NCBI GenBank assembly: GCA_903906425.1 | Contig: CAIVKH010000160.1 | Span: 1 to 64,000, forward strand | DNA: 64,000 nucleotides | DNA from: an uncultured bacterium | GTDB taxonomy: Bacteria; Verrucomicrobiota; Kiritimatiellia; CAIVKH01 | Direction of reading: 5' to 3' | Shown here: piece by piece, positions 43,111 to 53,600 of the stretch | Position numbering within the stretch: position 1 is the stretch's first letter | Layout of the letters: each line of letters starts with the position of its first letter | Notes under the pieces: model-generated | Told to the model about the DNA's origin: nothing | Database searches by the model: none | The model's input: only the letters and a program-made list of their open reading frames with translations | Translations under genes and position numbers: made by a program

Positions 43111-44172
43111 TCAACCCGGGGCGGATTGCCGCCGCTGCTGCAGCAGTTTTCTGAGGTGACGGAAGCTTATCAGTCTTTGGTGTTGCTCGTCCCAGAGCCG
43201 GAAGGTGAGCGATTTGAGGCTGGTGAACAGCGTGACGGGCGGCACGGTCTGGAAGAGCGGTTCGGCTTTGTGACATTTTTCGAGGTTGTAGTTTGGTATG
43301 CGCGGACTGAGGTGATGGATGTGGTGGAAGCCGATGCTGCCGGTGAACCATTGCAGGACTTTGGGCAGACGGTAGAACGAGGCGCCGTTCATCGCGGCGG
43401 CGACGAAATCCCATGAGTCAGAGCGCTGCCAGTACACGCCTTCGAACTGGTGTTGGACATAAAACAGCCAGACGCCGGCAATGCCGCCGGCCATCGTCAC
43501 GGTCAACAGCAGCAGCAGGTACGCCTTGAGGCCGACGAGCAGGCTCATCGCAGCGATCATGCCCAGGACGGCGACGTTCGTCCAATACACCGATCGTTTT
43601 TCGCGTGCCGGCGCGTTCGGCAACGGGAAGCGATGTTTGACGACGAACAGCATCAGCGGCGCGCCAATGAAAAGCACGAGCGGATTGCGCGCGAGTCGGT
43701 AAGCGAGCCGGTGCCAGCGCGACGAACCGAGATATTCCTTCACCGTCATCGTCCAGATGTCGCCGGTTCCGCGCCGGTCCAGATCACCGGAGCTTCCGTG
43801 GTGAATGGAGTGTTCCCAGCGCCAGTGAAAATACGGCGTGAGCGTGATCACGCCGGTGATGAAGCCGAGAATGTCATTTGCCTTTTGGGATTTGAAAAAC
43901 GACCCGTGGCCGCAATCGTGGAAAATGATAAAAATTCGGACCATGAATCCCGCCGCGAGAATCGCCAGCGGCAGCGCGAGCCAATATGAAACAGCCATCG
44001 CAAGGTACATCAAATACCACAGGACCGCATAGGGAATCATCGTATTGGCCACCTGCCAAGCGCTGCGCCACACCACAGGCTTTTGATACTTTCCTACGAG
44101 CTCCTTCCACCCCAGCCGGATGGCCTGATTTCTGCCGGCCGCCGCATTCGTCTCATCATTCATCGTACGCAC
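43111..44172 (-). CDS. membrane fatty acid desaturase
   Basis: A 353-residue membrane di-iron desaturase. Three histidine boxes are present: HDCGHGSFF (residue 85), HSIHHGSSG (residue 121) and HHIHH (near 287). Four or so hydrophobic spans surround them. The box pattern fits the acyl-lipid delta-12 (omega-6) group, which inserts a second double bond in membrane lipids. An ATG three codons in (MNDETN) may be the true start. Preceded by palindrome cluster 16. Confidence 0.93.
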   Translation of the reverse strand: MRTMNDETNAAAGRNQAIRLGWKELVGKYQKPVVWRSAWQVANTMIPYAVLWYLMYLAMAVSYWLALPLAILAAGFMVRIFIIFHDCGHGSFFKSQKANDILGFITGVITLTPYFHWRWEHSIHHGSSGDLDRRGTGDIWTMTVKEYLGSSRWHRLAYRLARNPLVLFIGAPLMLFVVKHRFPLPNAPAREKRSVYWTNVAVLGMIAAMSLLVGLKAYLLLLLTVTMAGGIAGVWLFYVQHQFEGVYWQRSDSWDFVAAAMNGASFYRLPKVLQWFTGSIGFHHIHHLSPRIPNYNLEKCHKAEPLFQTVPPVTLFTSLKSLTFRLWDEQHQRLISFRHLRKLLQQRRQSAPG

Positions 44173-44315
44173 ACTTTTCTAAAGATCGCTACCAACGAAC
44201 GCCCCGAATGGGTCGGCAGTCGCTGTCGTAATCTACATCACCTCGCGCCGGCCACACGGGGACGAATGCGAATTATTTTGAGGATCCGCGCGGCCGAAAT
44301 TCGATTTCCGAAAAA

Positions 44316-44362
44316 TTCCAATCATTGGAAAAGTGCGGCCGGCAAAGTTCCAATGATTGGAA
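44316..44362. repeat. 32-bp palindrome pair, cluster 16
   Basis: Cores CCAATCATTGG (44318-44328) and CCAATGATTGG (44350-44360), upstream of the desaturase. The centre order C then G is the reverse of most pairs. Confidence 0.95.
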
Positions 44363-44405
44363 AAGTTCCCTGATCGCGCCGCTCACGCCGGTCCGGCCGC
44401 GCAGA

Positions 44406-45458
44406 TTACGCGCATTCGATGGGACAGTGGCCGTGGACATATTCGTAGTAAGCTGGCGGAACGCCGCCATGCGCGACGACGCTGTCCTCTTCCTTCTTGA
44501 ACATCGAGCCGAGGCCCTTGGACATTTCTTCGAGCTTCGTCGCGTCCTCGTTGGTCGCGGGGCGATAGGCCATGCCGGCGGCGATGGCTTTCGCTTGAAG
44601 GTCGAGCCACGACGGCGGGAAACCGAGCACGACGCCGGGCAGCGAGAGTGTCCAGCGGTAGGCGCGGTCGATGTCGTCCTGCTGTTCAAGCGTGCGATAC
44701 CACCATTCGCGGTCTTTTTTCACGCCCTGCGGCCACGCGCCGGCGCTCATCGTCTTGATGCCGATCACCGCGGTCTTTTTCTGCTGCGCGAGCTTGAGGA
44801 CTTCTTTGCCGTAGTCGCGCGTGAACCATTCGACGTAGTTGATCGGGAACATGCAGGTGTCGAATTCGAACCCTTCGAGCGCGAGCAGTGCGGCCTTCGT
44901 CGTGTGCGCGGAAAACCCGATCGCGCGGATTTTGCCCTCCTGCTTCGCTTTCAAAACCGTTTCCATCGCGCCGCCGGGACCGAGCGCCTCTTTCACCTGC
45001 GCCGGTTGAACGAGATGATGAAGCTGATAGACGTCAAAATAGTCGGTCTTCAGTCGTGTGAGCGATCGTTCGAGTTCCTCGCGCGCGCCGGCGGCATCGC
45101 GCTTCTTCGTTTTGCAGGCGAGGCGATATTTGTCGCGCGGCAGGCCCTGCAACCCGAGGCCCATTTTGATTTCGGCCTCGCCGTTACCGTACGCCGGCGC
45201 GACGTCGTAATAATTCATGTTCTGATCGAACGCCGCGTGCAGGCTCGCCGTGCCTTTTTCCTGATCGCCGTGAATGAGCGCCAGGCCGGAAAACCCGACG
45301 ACGGAAACTTTGAATCCGGTGCGGCCGAGAATCCGATACGGCATGTCACCGACTTTTTCGATCACCGGGGCCGGCGTCGCCAGCGCCCACGCGCGATCAC
45401 TCAGCGCCGCGCCCACGCCCGCACCGCCAACCAGCTTGATGAATTCTCTTCGTCTCAT
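44406..45458 (-). CDS. Tat-exported aldo/keto reductase
   Basis: A 350-residue protein. The N-terminus MRRREFIKLVGGAGVGAALS is a twin-arginine signal. The AKR barrel follows: FSGLALIHG, the catalytic Asp-Tyr region NYYDVAPAYGNGEAE, the catalytic lysine in ACKTKKRD and histidine in DVYQLHHL. The last 70 residues differ from standard AKRs and end with Cys (HCPIECA). Export of a folded, cofactor-loaded oxidoreductase is typical of PVC bacteria. It lies 28 bp after the SPFH gene cluster and may be cotranscribed with it. Confidence 0.9.
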   Translation of the reverse strand: MRRREFIKLVGGAGVGAALSDRAWALATPAPVIEKVGDMPYRILGRTGFKVSVVGFSGLALIHGDQEKGTASLHAAFDQNMNYYDVAPAYGNGEAEIKMGLGLQGLPRDKYRLACKTKKRDAAGAREELERSLTRLKTDYFDVYQLHHLVQPAQVKEALGPGGAMETVLKAKQEGKIRAIGFSAHTTKAALLALEGFEFDTCMFPINYVEWFTRDYGKEVLKLAQQKKTAVIGIKTMSAGAWPQGVKKDREWWYRTLEQQDDIDRAYRWTLSLPGVVLGFPPSWLDLQAKAIAAGMAYRPATNEDATKLEEMSKGLGSMFKKEEDSVVAHGGVPPAYYEYVHGHCPIECA

Positions 45459-45486
45459 GAGTAACTCCTCGTTGAAGTTTACAACT

Positions 45487-46527
45487 TCACGGCGTGCCGA
45501 TCTTCTTCTTCTCGGGACTCAACAAAACACGGACTTCCTCGCCTCGGCCCGGCGTCACATATTTCTGCTCGACAGTTGAAAGCGCGCGCTGGACGCCTGC
45601 GCGTAGCAGCGCGCCACGAACGACGGCCGGATTCAGCAGGTACTGCTTGAGTACCTTCTCGAAATAGTCCGCTTCCGACGCGGTTTCGCTGATAATCTTC
45701 TGTTGATAGGCGCGGCCCTCGGCGATCCGCTTCTCAGCCTCGCCCACCGCTTCGTTCTTCGTGCGCTCGGCATAGGCGCGCGCCTCGCTCACCTGTTTCG
45801 AGCGATCCATTTCCGACTTTGTGACATTTTCAAAGGCTTCTGCTACCTGCGGCGGCGCAGTCGCCGCGGTGAGGTCAACACCCTGCACACGCACGCCGAG
45901 ATTCAGCGCCTCGCACCGACTGCGGAATTCAGATTCTGCGGCGGCGCGGAAAGCTTCGACATCGGTTCGGAGCGCGCGATCAATCGGCGTACGCGACGCC
46001 GCACGACTGACGGCGCGTTCGAGTTCCTGTCGCAGGGCGGATTCCAGCGACGCCCAACCAAACGCTGCGGCTTCGGGCTGGTCGAGCGTGTAGCGCACGG
46101 CCCAGCGCGTGTGCAGCAGGTTCGCGTCTCCGGTGATGAGATAACCCTCGCTGTCGGGACGCAACGCTGACGGTGGCGCTGCGTTGTCCTGAAAATCCGC
46201 TTCGCGTCTGTACCAGAACGAATCCACATTCAGCGTCTGCACGCGTTCAGCTGGCAGCACGATAATTTCGGAAACCGGTCGCGGCCACGTCCAGTGAACG
46301 CCCGGCCCTTTCACGCGTTCACCACCAAGGCCGCTGATTTTTCCGAGTACCAGCACCATCGCCTTTTCGTGCTGTTTGACGACGAACACGCCGGATGCGA
46401 GATACACGACTACGAGCAGCAACATCACGCCGCGCAAAACGCGGAACGCCGCCGCCAACGCGTCGTTCAGCGCACGGCCGCCCGCATCAGCCGGCTCGTG
46501 CTGAGGATGTTCGTGATCGTGGCTCAT
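45487..46527 (-). CDS. SPFH/band 7 protein, HflK-like
   Basis: A 346-residue membrane protein. A His/Glu-rich N-terminus precedes one membrane span (VLRGVMLLLVVVYLASGVFVV), then the SPFH domain (VKQHEKAMVLVLGKISG) and a long Ala/Glu helical region (KSEMDRSKQVSEARAYAERTKNEAVGEAEKR) that forms the oligomer wall. HflK and HflC regulate FtsH protease access to membrane proteins in other bacteria. Its ATG overlaps the HflC-like stop by four bases. Confidence 0.88.
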   Translation of the reverse strand: MSHDHEHPQHEPADAGGRALNDALAAAFRVLRGVMLLLVVVYLASGVFVVKQHEKAMVLVLGKISGLGGERVKGPGVHWTWPRPVSEIIVLPAERVQTLNVDSFWYRREADFQDNAAPPSALRPDSEGYLITGDANLLHTRWAVRYTLDQPEAAAFGWASLESALRQELERAVSRAASRTPIDRALRTDVEAFRAAAESEFRSRCEALNLGVRVQGVDLTAATAPPQVAEAFENVTKSEMDRSKQVSEARAYAERTKNEAVGEAEKRIAEGRAYQQKIISETASEADYFEKVLKQYLLNPAVVRGALLRAGVQRALSTVEQKYVTPGRGEEVRVLLSPEKKKIGTP

Positions 46528-47423
46528 TTCGAATCCGGCTTGTTCAGCTCCCTGCCCTTCAGCAGATCAAACGGCTCCGTCTCGGTGCTCAGAATTACCG
46601 TGGATTTTTCCTTGAGCGTGTCCTGCATCACTTCGAGCTTGCGAAGGAACGTGGCGAGGTCGGGATTCTTCGCGAACGTCTGGTAATACTGCGCGGCCGC
46701 CGCATCGCCCTCGGCTCGTAACTTGCGCGCCTCCGCCTCCGCTTTCGCGAGCATCTGATCGCGTTCGCTGTCGGCCTGCGCGCGAATCTTGATCGCCTCG
46801 CCCGCGCCTTCCGATTTGTAACGGTCGGCCAGTTCCTGCCGCTCGGCTTTCATGCGTTCGAAAACCGACTGCGTGACACTCTCCGGCAGCCCGACGCGCC
46901 GCACGCCGACGAACCCAACATCGATTCCGTAACGATCCTTCGCCGGCCCCTGCACCGCCGCGAGCAGCTGCTTTTCGAGATCGTCGTGCTTGAGCTGCGT
47001 CGCATCGGTGTTCACGAGCTGCCCGAACCGAAGCTGCCCGACGTTCGCGTTTTTGTAGGTACGGATCAGCCCGTCGAGATTCACCTCCGCGCGCTCCGCC
47101 GTTCCCACGCGCTCCAGAAACTTCACCGGATCGGCGATGCGCCAGCCTGCATATACCGACACCAGCACATTTTTCCCATCCGCCGTCTGCGTCTCCTCGA
47201 AGCTGCCCTCGAGCGTGCGCGTCCGGTTGTCGAACGAATAGACGCGCTGAATCGGCCACGGCCACCGCGAATACAGCCCCGCCTCGGCGACCGCCTTGAC
47301 CGGCTTGCCCAGCAGCGTCACCACGGCCACTTCGCCCTGCCGCACGATGAACACCATCTGCAGCAGCACAAACAGCGCCGCGATCACGACGCCGAAAACA
47401 ATCAGTGTGATGTTCTTTTTCAT
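46524..47423 (-). CDS. SPFH/band 7 protein, HflC-like
   Basis: A 299-residue protein with an N-terminal membrane anchor (ITLIVFGVVIAALFVLLQMVF), an SPFH domain (VRQGEVAVVTLLGKPVKAVAEAGLY) and a helical stalk (RAQADSERDQMLAKAEAEARKLRAEGDAAAAQYY). The YSRWPWPIQRVYSFDNR segment is HflC-like. It is translationally coupled to the HflK-like gene and preceded by palindrome cluster 17. Confidence 0.88.
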   Translation of the reverse strand: MKKNITLIVFGVVIAALFVLLQMVFIVRQGEVAVVTLLGKPVKAVAEAGLYSRWPWPIQRVYSFDNRTRTLEGSFEETQTADGKNVLVSVYAGWRIADPVKFLERVGTAERAEVNLDGLIRTYKNANVGQLRFGQLVNTDATQLKHDDLEKQLLAAVQGPAKDRYGIDVGFVGVRRVGLPESVTQSVFERMKAERQELADRYKSEGAGEAIKIRAQADSERDQMLAKAEAEARKLRAEGDAAAAQYYQTFAKNPDLATFLRKLEVMQDTLKEKSTVILSTETEPFDLLKGRELNKPDSK

Positions 47424-47491
47424 AAATCAGATTTCAATCGCCGCGCCTCGCGCGGCGGCAAATTCCATTGGACCGCGCGGACGATGGAACT

Positions 47492-47538
47492 TTCCAATCA
47501 TTGGAAATTTGCGGCGCGGTGATTTCCAATGATTGGAA
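47492..47538. repeat. 32-bp palindrome pair, cluster 17
   Basis: Cores CCAATCATTGG (47494-47504) and CCAATGATTGG (47526-47536), between the two SPFH genes. Confidence 0.95.
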
Positions 47539-47572
47539 AGTCCGCTCAGCGAATCCGGCATGATCCGTGGCT

Positions 47573-49462
47573 TCATTTCGGTTTCTCCGTCGCGGTCGGC
47601 GTGCCGAGGTCGAGCAGGTCCTGGTACGGTTTTTCTTCGAAGTTGAATTGCAGAATCTGCTTCGAGGTCGGCGCGTCGATGATGTACTTGCGCGAGCCCT
47701 TGATCGCTTCCTGCAGCGTCGAAAGGTACGTGAAGGTGCGGAAAACTTGTGGCGACGTTTCGTTGGCCTGCAGCCGTTTTTCGAACTGCGTGACCTCGGC
47801 GGCAGCCAGCTCCGTGCGGCGGACCTTGTAGGCCTCGGCCTCGCGCCGGGCCTTCTCGACATTGGCCCGCGCGATGGGAAGAACCTGGTTTGTGTAGGCG
47901 CGCGCGACGAGAATCGCGGCCTCCTTTTGTTCGAGGGCGCCGACGACCGATTCGTACGCCTCGGCCACCTGCGTCGGCGGATGAACGCCTTGGATTCCGA
48001 CAAATAAAATCGCGACGCCAAGACCCGCGCTGTCGGCGCCGTCCTGTATTTGTGAGTGCAGCGTGGCACCGATTTCTGCGCGGCGCGGGCCGAGAAAGTC
48101 GGCAAGGTCATGCTGCGCGGCGGCGCGCGTCAGCGCGCGGTTGGCGATGGCCTGCAAAACTTTTTCCGGCTGCTGTACGCCATAAACAAAACCGAGCAGA
48201 TTCGTGACGCGATATTCGACGGGGATGTTGACCGACACGAGGCTCGCCGCGACGGCGTCCGCTGTGGCCGGGGGCGTTGACCCCGGCTGACCCGCCACAG
48301 GCCGGCTCGCCACGAGATACATTTCCTCTTTTTTGAAATGAGGAACGGTCCACGTGATGACCGCGGGCCGGTTCGTTTCGTTTTCGACTTCGTAGCCGAT
48401 GCGTGTCGTCAGCACGCGGCGCGCCGCGACGCGCTGGACAGTTTCGAACGGCCACGGGAGCTTGAAATGAAATCCGCTTTCAAGTTTCCATCCGTTCTCA
48501 ATGGGCTTTCCGAAATGTTCAAGAACGGCTTCTTCCTCGGGGCCGAGAAATACGAGACACGACATCAGCCACAAAACGAGCAACTGGAAAATCAGCAACG
48601 GCGCGAGCGCGTTGCGGAGCAGGCGATAGAACCACGATTCGGAAACATTGAAGCCGAATTGATAATCCACCGCCGAGGCGAAGTTCCGCGCCCAGGCCGT
48701 TGGATCGGCGAGCAGCTGGCCGAGCCGGCTTTCGTAAGCGGTGAGAAACGGCCGGCGATGGTGGGGGGTGTAAAGCGCGATGACGAAGTTGAAGAGTTGT
48801 TCCAGTGAAAGAACGCCGGCAAACGCTGCCATCGCGAACGCCGTGTAGCGATCCCATCGCGGATCGTCCTCGCCGACTTGCGCGGCGACCGCAGCCATCG
48901 CGGCGATCAAACCAGCAAAGCACAGAACTCCAGTGGAAACGCCGGGCCCGCGCAGCGACTTTGCGTCATCGCCTTCGCGACTCAAGCCGACAAGCAGCCG
49001 GCTCAGTAAAAACAGGAAGAATGATTGCCCTGCGATGATCGCCGCCGCGATCAAATGATCATGCGGCACGACAACTGTCCTTCCAATCGTCCGCGCCAGC
49101 GCAGCCGCGGCGATGCCAAGACCTAGCGCGAGCAAAACTGGAGCGATTGGCAATATCCATCTTTCAAATTGCTCCAGCGATTTTGCCGCAGTAAACGGCG
49201 CGGTCTCTCCAGCCTGAAAAAGCGTCTCATCCGGCCGCTCGCTTCGGGCCAGCGCCTCATCGCGCTGTTCATCCTCGCTGATCCTCATCAGCCGGAGCCG
49301 GGCATATGCGATGATCGATGTGAGCGCGGAGACGCCGCAGAACGGCAGGACGGCCAGCGTCGAAAGAAGTCCGGTTTTTCGGAACAGGAGAAAATCCACG
49401 AGCGCGGCGAGGGCTGAAAGCCCGCCGGCAAACAATGCCATTCTCTCGCGGTTCTGTGTCAT
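47573..49462 (-). CDS. large SPFH protein with N-terminal multi-span membrane domain
   Basis: A 629-residue protein. The first 300 residues hold about six membrane segments (ALFAGGLSALAALVDFLLF, LALGLGIAAAALARTIG and others). The rest is an SPFH domain (EEEAVLEHFGKPIENGWKLESGFHFKLP) and a helical tail (ARANVEKARREAEAYKVRRTELAAAE). It is much longer than HflK. Thirteen codons at 48262-48300 (PVAGQPGSTPPATA region) coincide with a dispersed hairpin, an in-frame insertion. Its ATG follows the permease stop directly. Confidence 0.85.
   Translation of the reverse strand: MTQNRERMALFAGGLSALAALVDFLLFRKTGLLSTLAVLPFCGVSALTSIIAYARLRLMRISEDEQRDEALARSERPDETLFQAGETAPFTAAKSLEQFERWILPIAPVLLALGLGIAAAALARTIGRTVVVPHDHLIAAAIIAGQSFFLFLLSRLLVGLSREGDDAKSLRGPGVSTGVLCFAGLIAAMAAVAAQVGEDDPRWDRYTAFAMAAFAGVLSLEQLFNFVIALYTPHHRRPFLTAYESRLGQLLADPTAWARNFASAVDYQFGFNVSESWFYRLLRNALAPLLIFQLLVLWLMSCLVFLGPEEEAVLEHFGKPIENGWKLESGFHFKLPWPFETVQRVAARRVLTTRIGYEVENETNRPAVITWTVPHFKKEEMYLVASRPVAGQPGSTPPATADAVAASLVSVNIPVEYRVTNLLGFVYGVQQPEKVLQAIANRALTRAAAQHDLADFLGPRRAEIGATLHSQIQDGADSAGLGVAILFVGIQGVHPPTQVAEAYESVVGALEQKEAAILVARAYTNQVLPIARANVEKARREAEAYKVRRTELAAAEVTQFEKRLQANETSPQVFRTFTYLSTLQEAIKGSRKYIIDAPTSKQILQFNFEEKPYQDLLDLGTPTATEKPK
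48262..48300. repeat. dispersed hairpin inserted in frame in an SPFH gene
   Basis: Outer stem CTGTGGC/GCCACAG encloses an inner stem CCGGGG/CCCCGG. Its TGTGGCCGGGG start and ACCCCGG end match the hairpin at 20647-20669. Length 39 bp, so the reading frame is kept. Confidence 0.75.
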
Positions 49463-50458
49463 CTATCGAACTTCCATCCCCCGCATCGCGACAATGCCGA
49501 TGCCGAGCAGGCCGGCAAGATACAACATGGCGTAGGCGGCGGCATGTGCAACATACGACCACGGGACGCCGCTGGCGTTCAGGGCGTCGGCGCCCCAGAA
49601 ATGCTGGAAGTTCGGCGTGACCGCATAAAGCAATGCGGCAAGTTTGTTGCCGGCAGCGCTACGACCGAAGATATAGTCGGACATGAGTCCGATCATGAAA
49701 ACGGCGCTGCAAATCGAAAGCGTCGGTACAACTTCCAACCGCGTGGCGAGCGCGACGGCCAGCGCGGCCAGAACGAGAATCGCAAGCGCGATCAGCGCGC
49801 TGGCGGGAATGAGTTCGAGCGGCAGCGCGCCGGCGTAGCCGGAAGTGATTTTGCCAGGTTCATAAATGGACTGCGTCTGCGCGAAGCCGGAGACGAGCAC
49901 GGCGACGGAGAGGGTGACAAGCAGCCATCCGAAACAACGCGAAACAAACGGCCGCTTCGTAAAAAAATTCTCAGCCGCGGAAAGCGCAAGTGCGAAGACG
50001 ATCGCCGCAAACAACGGGCCGGCACCCCACCAATCTATGTAGAAGCTCTCCTTAGCCGCGCGAGTGCTCAGGACAGTTGCCAGCGTTGTCGCAGCGGAAA
50101 ACAGAAGCATAACAACGGCGATGCCGGTGAATTTTGCGAGAAAGAAGACGACGCGATCGACCGGCTTGCTGAGGATGGCCGATGCAGTGCCGCGGCGGAT
50201 TTCGCCGGAAAGTGCGGCACAAGAGGCATAGCTACCCATGAGCAGCCCGCCGACAAAATGCAGCGCAAGCGAACTGTCGCGCACGATGCGGTTGGATTCG
50301 CCGAGCACGTGCGTGATGACGAACGGCAGCAACGCAATGAACGCGACATTTGTAAGCGTTAGCAGCAGGAGGAAGGGCTGCCGCGTCGCTTCCAATGCGG
50401 TCATGCCGGCGATGGCGGAAAATTGTTTTACCTGAAGCCGCATATTTTTCGTCTGCAA
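49463..50458 (-). CDS. ABC-2 type transporter permease
   Basis: A 331-residue integral membrane protein with about six spans. MTALEATRQPFLLLLTLTNVAFIALLPFV at the N-terminus and SGEIRRGTASAILSKPVDRVVFFLAKF (the cytoplasmic coupling loop) are typical of ABC-2 permeases of the NosY/CcmB-like type. No ATPase gene is in the adjacent window; a partner must be encoded elsewhere or the protein acts with the SPFH proteins. It heads the run permease, large SPFH, HflC-like, HflK-like. Confidence 0.85.
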   Translation of the reverse strand: MQTKNMRLQVKQFSAIAGMTALEATRQPFLLLLTLTNVAFIALLPFVITHVLGESNRIVRDSSLALHFVGGLLMGSYASCAALSGEIRRGTASAILSKPVDRVVFFLAKFTGIAVVMLLFSAATTLATVLSTRAAKESFYIDWWGAGPLFAAIVFALALSAAENFFTKRPFVSRCFGWLLVTLSVAVLVSGFAQTQSIYEPGKITSGYAGALPLELIPASALIALAILVLAALAVALATRLEVVPTLSICSAVFMIGLMSDYIFGRSAAGNKLAALLYAVTPNFQHFWGADALNASGVPWSYVAHAAAYAMLYLAGLLGIGIVAMRGMEVR

Positions 50459-50568
50459 AGATAGCGTCAGAAATGTGCGAAAGTCACGTCAGGAACATCG
50501 CCGCCTTTGTGGGGACACTCTTCTTTGCCATGTATTGAAGCGCCACACAAACAGGGCCAGCCCGGAAC

Positions 50569-50615
50569 TTCCAATGATTGGAAAAAACAGCGGCGCAAAT
50601 TTCCAATGATTGGAA
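50569..50615. repeat. 32-bp palindrome pair, cluster 18
   Basis: Cores CCAATGATTGG at 50571-50581 and 50603-50613 (both G-centred), between the giant exported protein's stop and the permease start. Confidence 0.95.
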
Positions 50616-50632
50616 CTTCTCGCGATCGGGCC

Positions 50633-53600
50633 TCACGCATCCCGATTCTTCGGCGAACGAAGCTCCCCAGAATTCAAGCAATCGAAAAGGGAAAACCAAA
50701 TGTCCGCAGAAATATTTTCATCTGCCGGAACGCCGATGCCCTCGGCATATTTCCATCCTGCGGGCTGTGAGAAAGTCGCCGTCGAAACTTCTGATGACGC
50801 TTTTCGTCCGTCATCCAGTTCGAGTTCGATCCAGAGGCGGCGGATGCTGAAGCAATCGTTGTTCGGATTCTTCAGCACGAACCGATTGTGTTGACTGAGC
50901 GATGCGATGGCTTCCGGCGTCAGCGCGATGCCCACATTCTCTGCGAATTTACCCGCCGGCTCATCACCGCCAGCGTGGGACATTTCACCGAGTTTGCGAG
51001 CGTTAAGCTCCGCGAACGTCGCATATTGGCCGCCACCTTCAATCCCCTTGCCGTCGTATCTCAACCAACCGCGCTTCGCCGCGTGAATTTGCGCGATTGT
51101 AAGACCGCTCAAATCGCATGGCCCTTTTTCGTGACGGCAATTTTCAACGCGCGGTTCGAGATGGCGCTGCAAACCCGGGCGCAGACTTTCGATTCGCGAT
51201 TCCGCCCAGCAAGCCCAATCGCCATTCGAATCATCGCGAGGCCCGACATCGGCGATAAGTTTCAACCGCACGGATTTTCCCGCCCATTTCGAAAGATCGA
51301 CTTCGATTGCATGCCACGCGTGATTCGTGACGTTCAATTCAGCCGCGATGGTTTCCGCACCATTTTCATCTTCGATGGCGACACGATACAAAATGCCATC
51401 GCCCTGCGCGCTGCCATCGCCTTTGCCGACGAGTGCGCGAAAAGCGGCGGGTGACACTCGCGGAAGTTTCGCTGGTTCAAACTTCGCGAAAGAATAGCCG
51501 ACCCCACCTTGATACGGCGGATGCATCGCGATCGCATCATGTTCAACGCCGCCGCAAATCTGTCCGCTCTTCGCGACGTGCGCGCCGCTCGTTCCCATTT
51601 CGCCGCGTTCAGGCTGTCCGCGATAGCGCATTCCGGCCGTCCAGTTCGGCAACGGACAAATCGGAACAGTTTCACGCGATGTCTTGATTCCCGTTTCCGC
51701 CGTCATCCGCGCGCCAGAGGATTCGAGTTCGAGGCGGAAGACATCGGCAGATTCGCACTTCGGCGCGCCAAGATCGGTTGAGATTGTCGCGGCGATTCCG
51801 GGATTGAGTTTCACATCACTGCGCATCCCGCCAAGCGACGCGCTCACAGCGCGCGGCGCGTCGAGATGCGAAACGAGTTTTGCGTTGAGGCGATTTTCTT
51901 CAAGCTGCCATGAAATATCCGCGAGCGAGCCGATGGTGAAATCAATCCACGCGCCTTCGAATTCCTGCCATAGCCGCTGGCCTGTTTTCGCGCCAGCCGG
52001 CGCGCGAAATGTGTGCGTCTCACGTCCGCGAACGACGACTTCCTCGCCCGGCAAAATAATTTCGCAGTCACATAGCAACCTTGTCGCAGGCGCGCCCAAT
52101 TTGCCGGAAAGGCGATAGCTGAACGCGCCTGTGATCGGTTGAATGAAAGTCAGCCCTCGCGAAACACGAAGTTGCGCGGGACCGATTTCGTTGCCAGCGA
52201 ATTTCAACGCAGCGGCATTTGTCGCGACAAGTGCAAATCCGCAATCGGCGTTGTTCATTGGAATGATTTCAAATTGTCCATCGCCGAGGATTCGACAAAC
52301 AGCCTGACCACTCGATGCAGCCTTGGGAAAGCGCGCGAAATTTCCGCGACCATCAACGTAGATGTATGCCGCCGTGTCCGCATAATCGCATCGCGAGCCG
52401 AGACGATCAGACGATGAAACTTCAATCGTTCCGTCTTCCGTCCAACCGCACCAGCCATTTGGAGCAAGATCAAGCGCGCGTCCGAACGCGCTCACTTTCA
52501 TCCGCCGATCCTTGCTTCCATTTGCGGCAGTGATCGTGCTGTCGGCATATCGCGTGACAACTTGCGAAAGTTTGAACGCGCCCGATGCAAGTGCAGCGCT
52601 CGAATCAAGAAGGCTTCCGGTTTCGTCGGCGTAAAGAATTTCCGCCGCGTTCGTCAGGCAATAGCGGCCTGCGATTTGTTGCAACAGAAAATAACTGCGC
52701 ATCGCGTTGTTCATTCCGCCTTCCATCACGAGAAATCCCGGATGGCCAAACGCGACCGTCGCGGTGAGAAAACGGTCAAGCCACTCGTCGCGCTCCGCCG
52801 GATCGTCCGGCATCGTGCGGCGGCTCGAATAAAACATGTCAGGATTTCCAATGCCAAAGTTGCAGCACTTGTCGTGAAGCCGTCGCAGATCGAAATCCAC
52901 GAACCACGGATTTTCGGCGATGCGATAGTCCTGATCCTGTCCGTAATTTCCGTCGGTCAGTCCGCAGTAAAGCGCGTGGTTGTTTCCTTCCGAATAGACC
53001 GGCCCGTTCCACGCCTTCTTCTGGAGCAGCATGATTTCGCCGAAGGCGTAATAGACCGCTGCAAATGTTCCAGCACCGGGAACACGCGCGTCGTAGTCAA
53101 CGCGATCCCACGGCGCAACAGCTGTGTGAACATCACAGTACGCGGTACTGAAATGAAACTTTTTCTGAATTTCCGGCGCAAGCCGCGCGCAGTATTCGAC
53201 GGCGCGCGCGGGCTTCGGTGCGTAGCAGCGCATCCACGCGTGCTGAAGCTGGTTGTCCGGCGTGCGGCTGATCATATCCGCTGACCAGAATTCATTCACT
53301 GGCGCGAAGTCGGTGAAATTGTTGTACGGGCCATAAACGAACCCGAGCTTGTCCTGCATCAACCGCGCGTAATCGAACTGTCCCTGATCGCCGCCTTTTC
53401 CGGGCGCGGGCCGCGTACGAAACGTGAAACTCTCGCCGCCATCGCGCCACCCGGTTTCATGATCGGTCACCACGACTTGCGTCATGCCGTGACGATGGAC
53501 ATCGGTCCAATATTTCGCATCATATTCGCGATTTGACGCGCCGTGTGCGCGCCAGACGTGCGTGCCGGTGATGTTCTTCCAAGGTGAAACAGGATTATCA

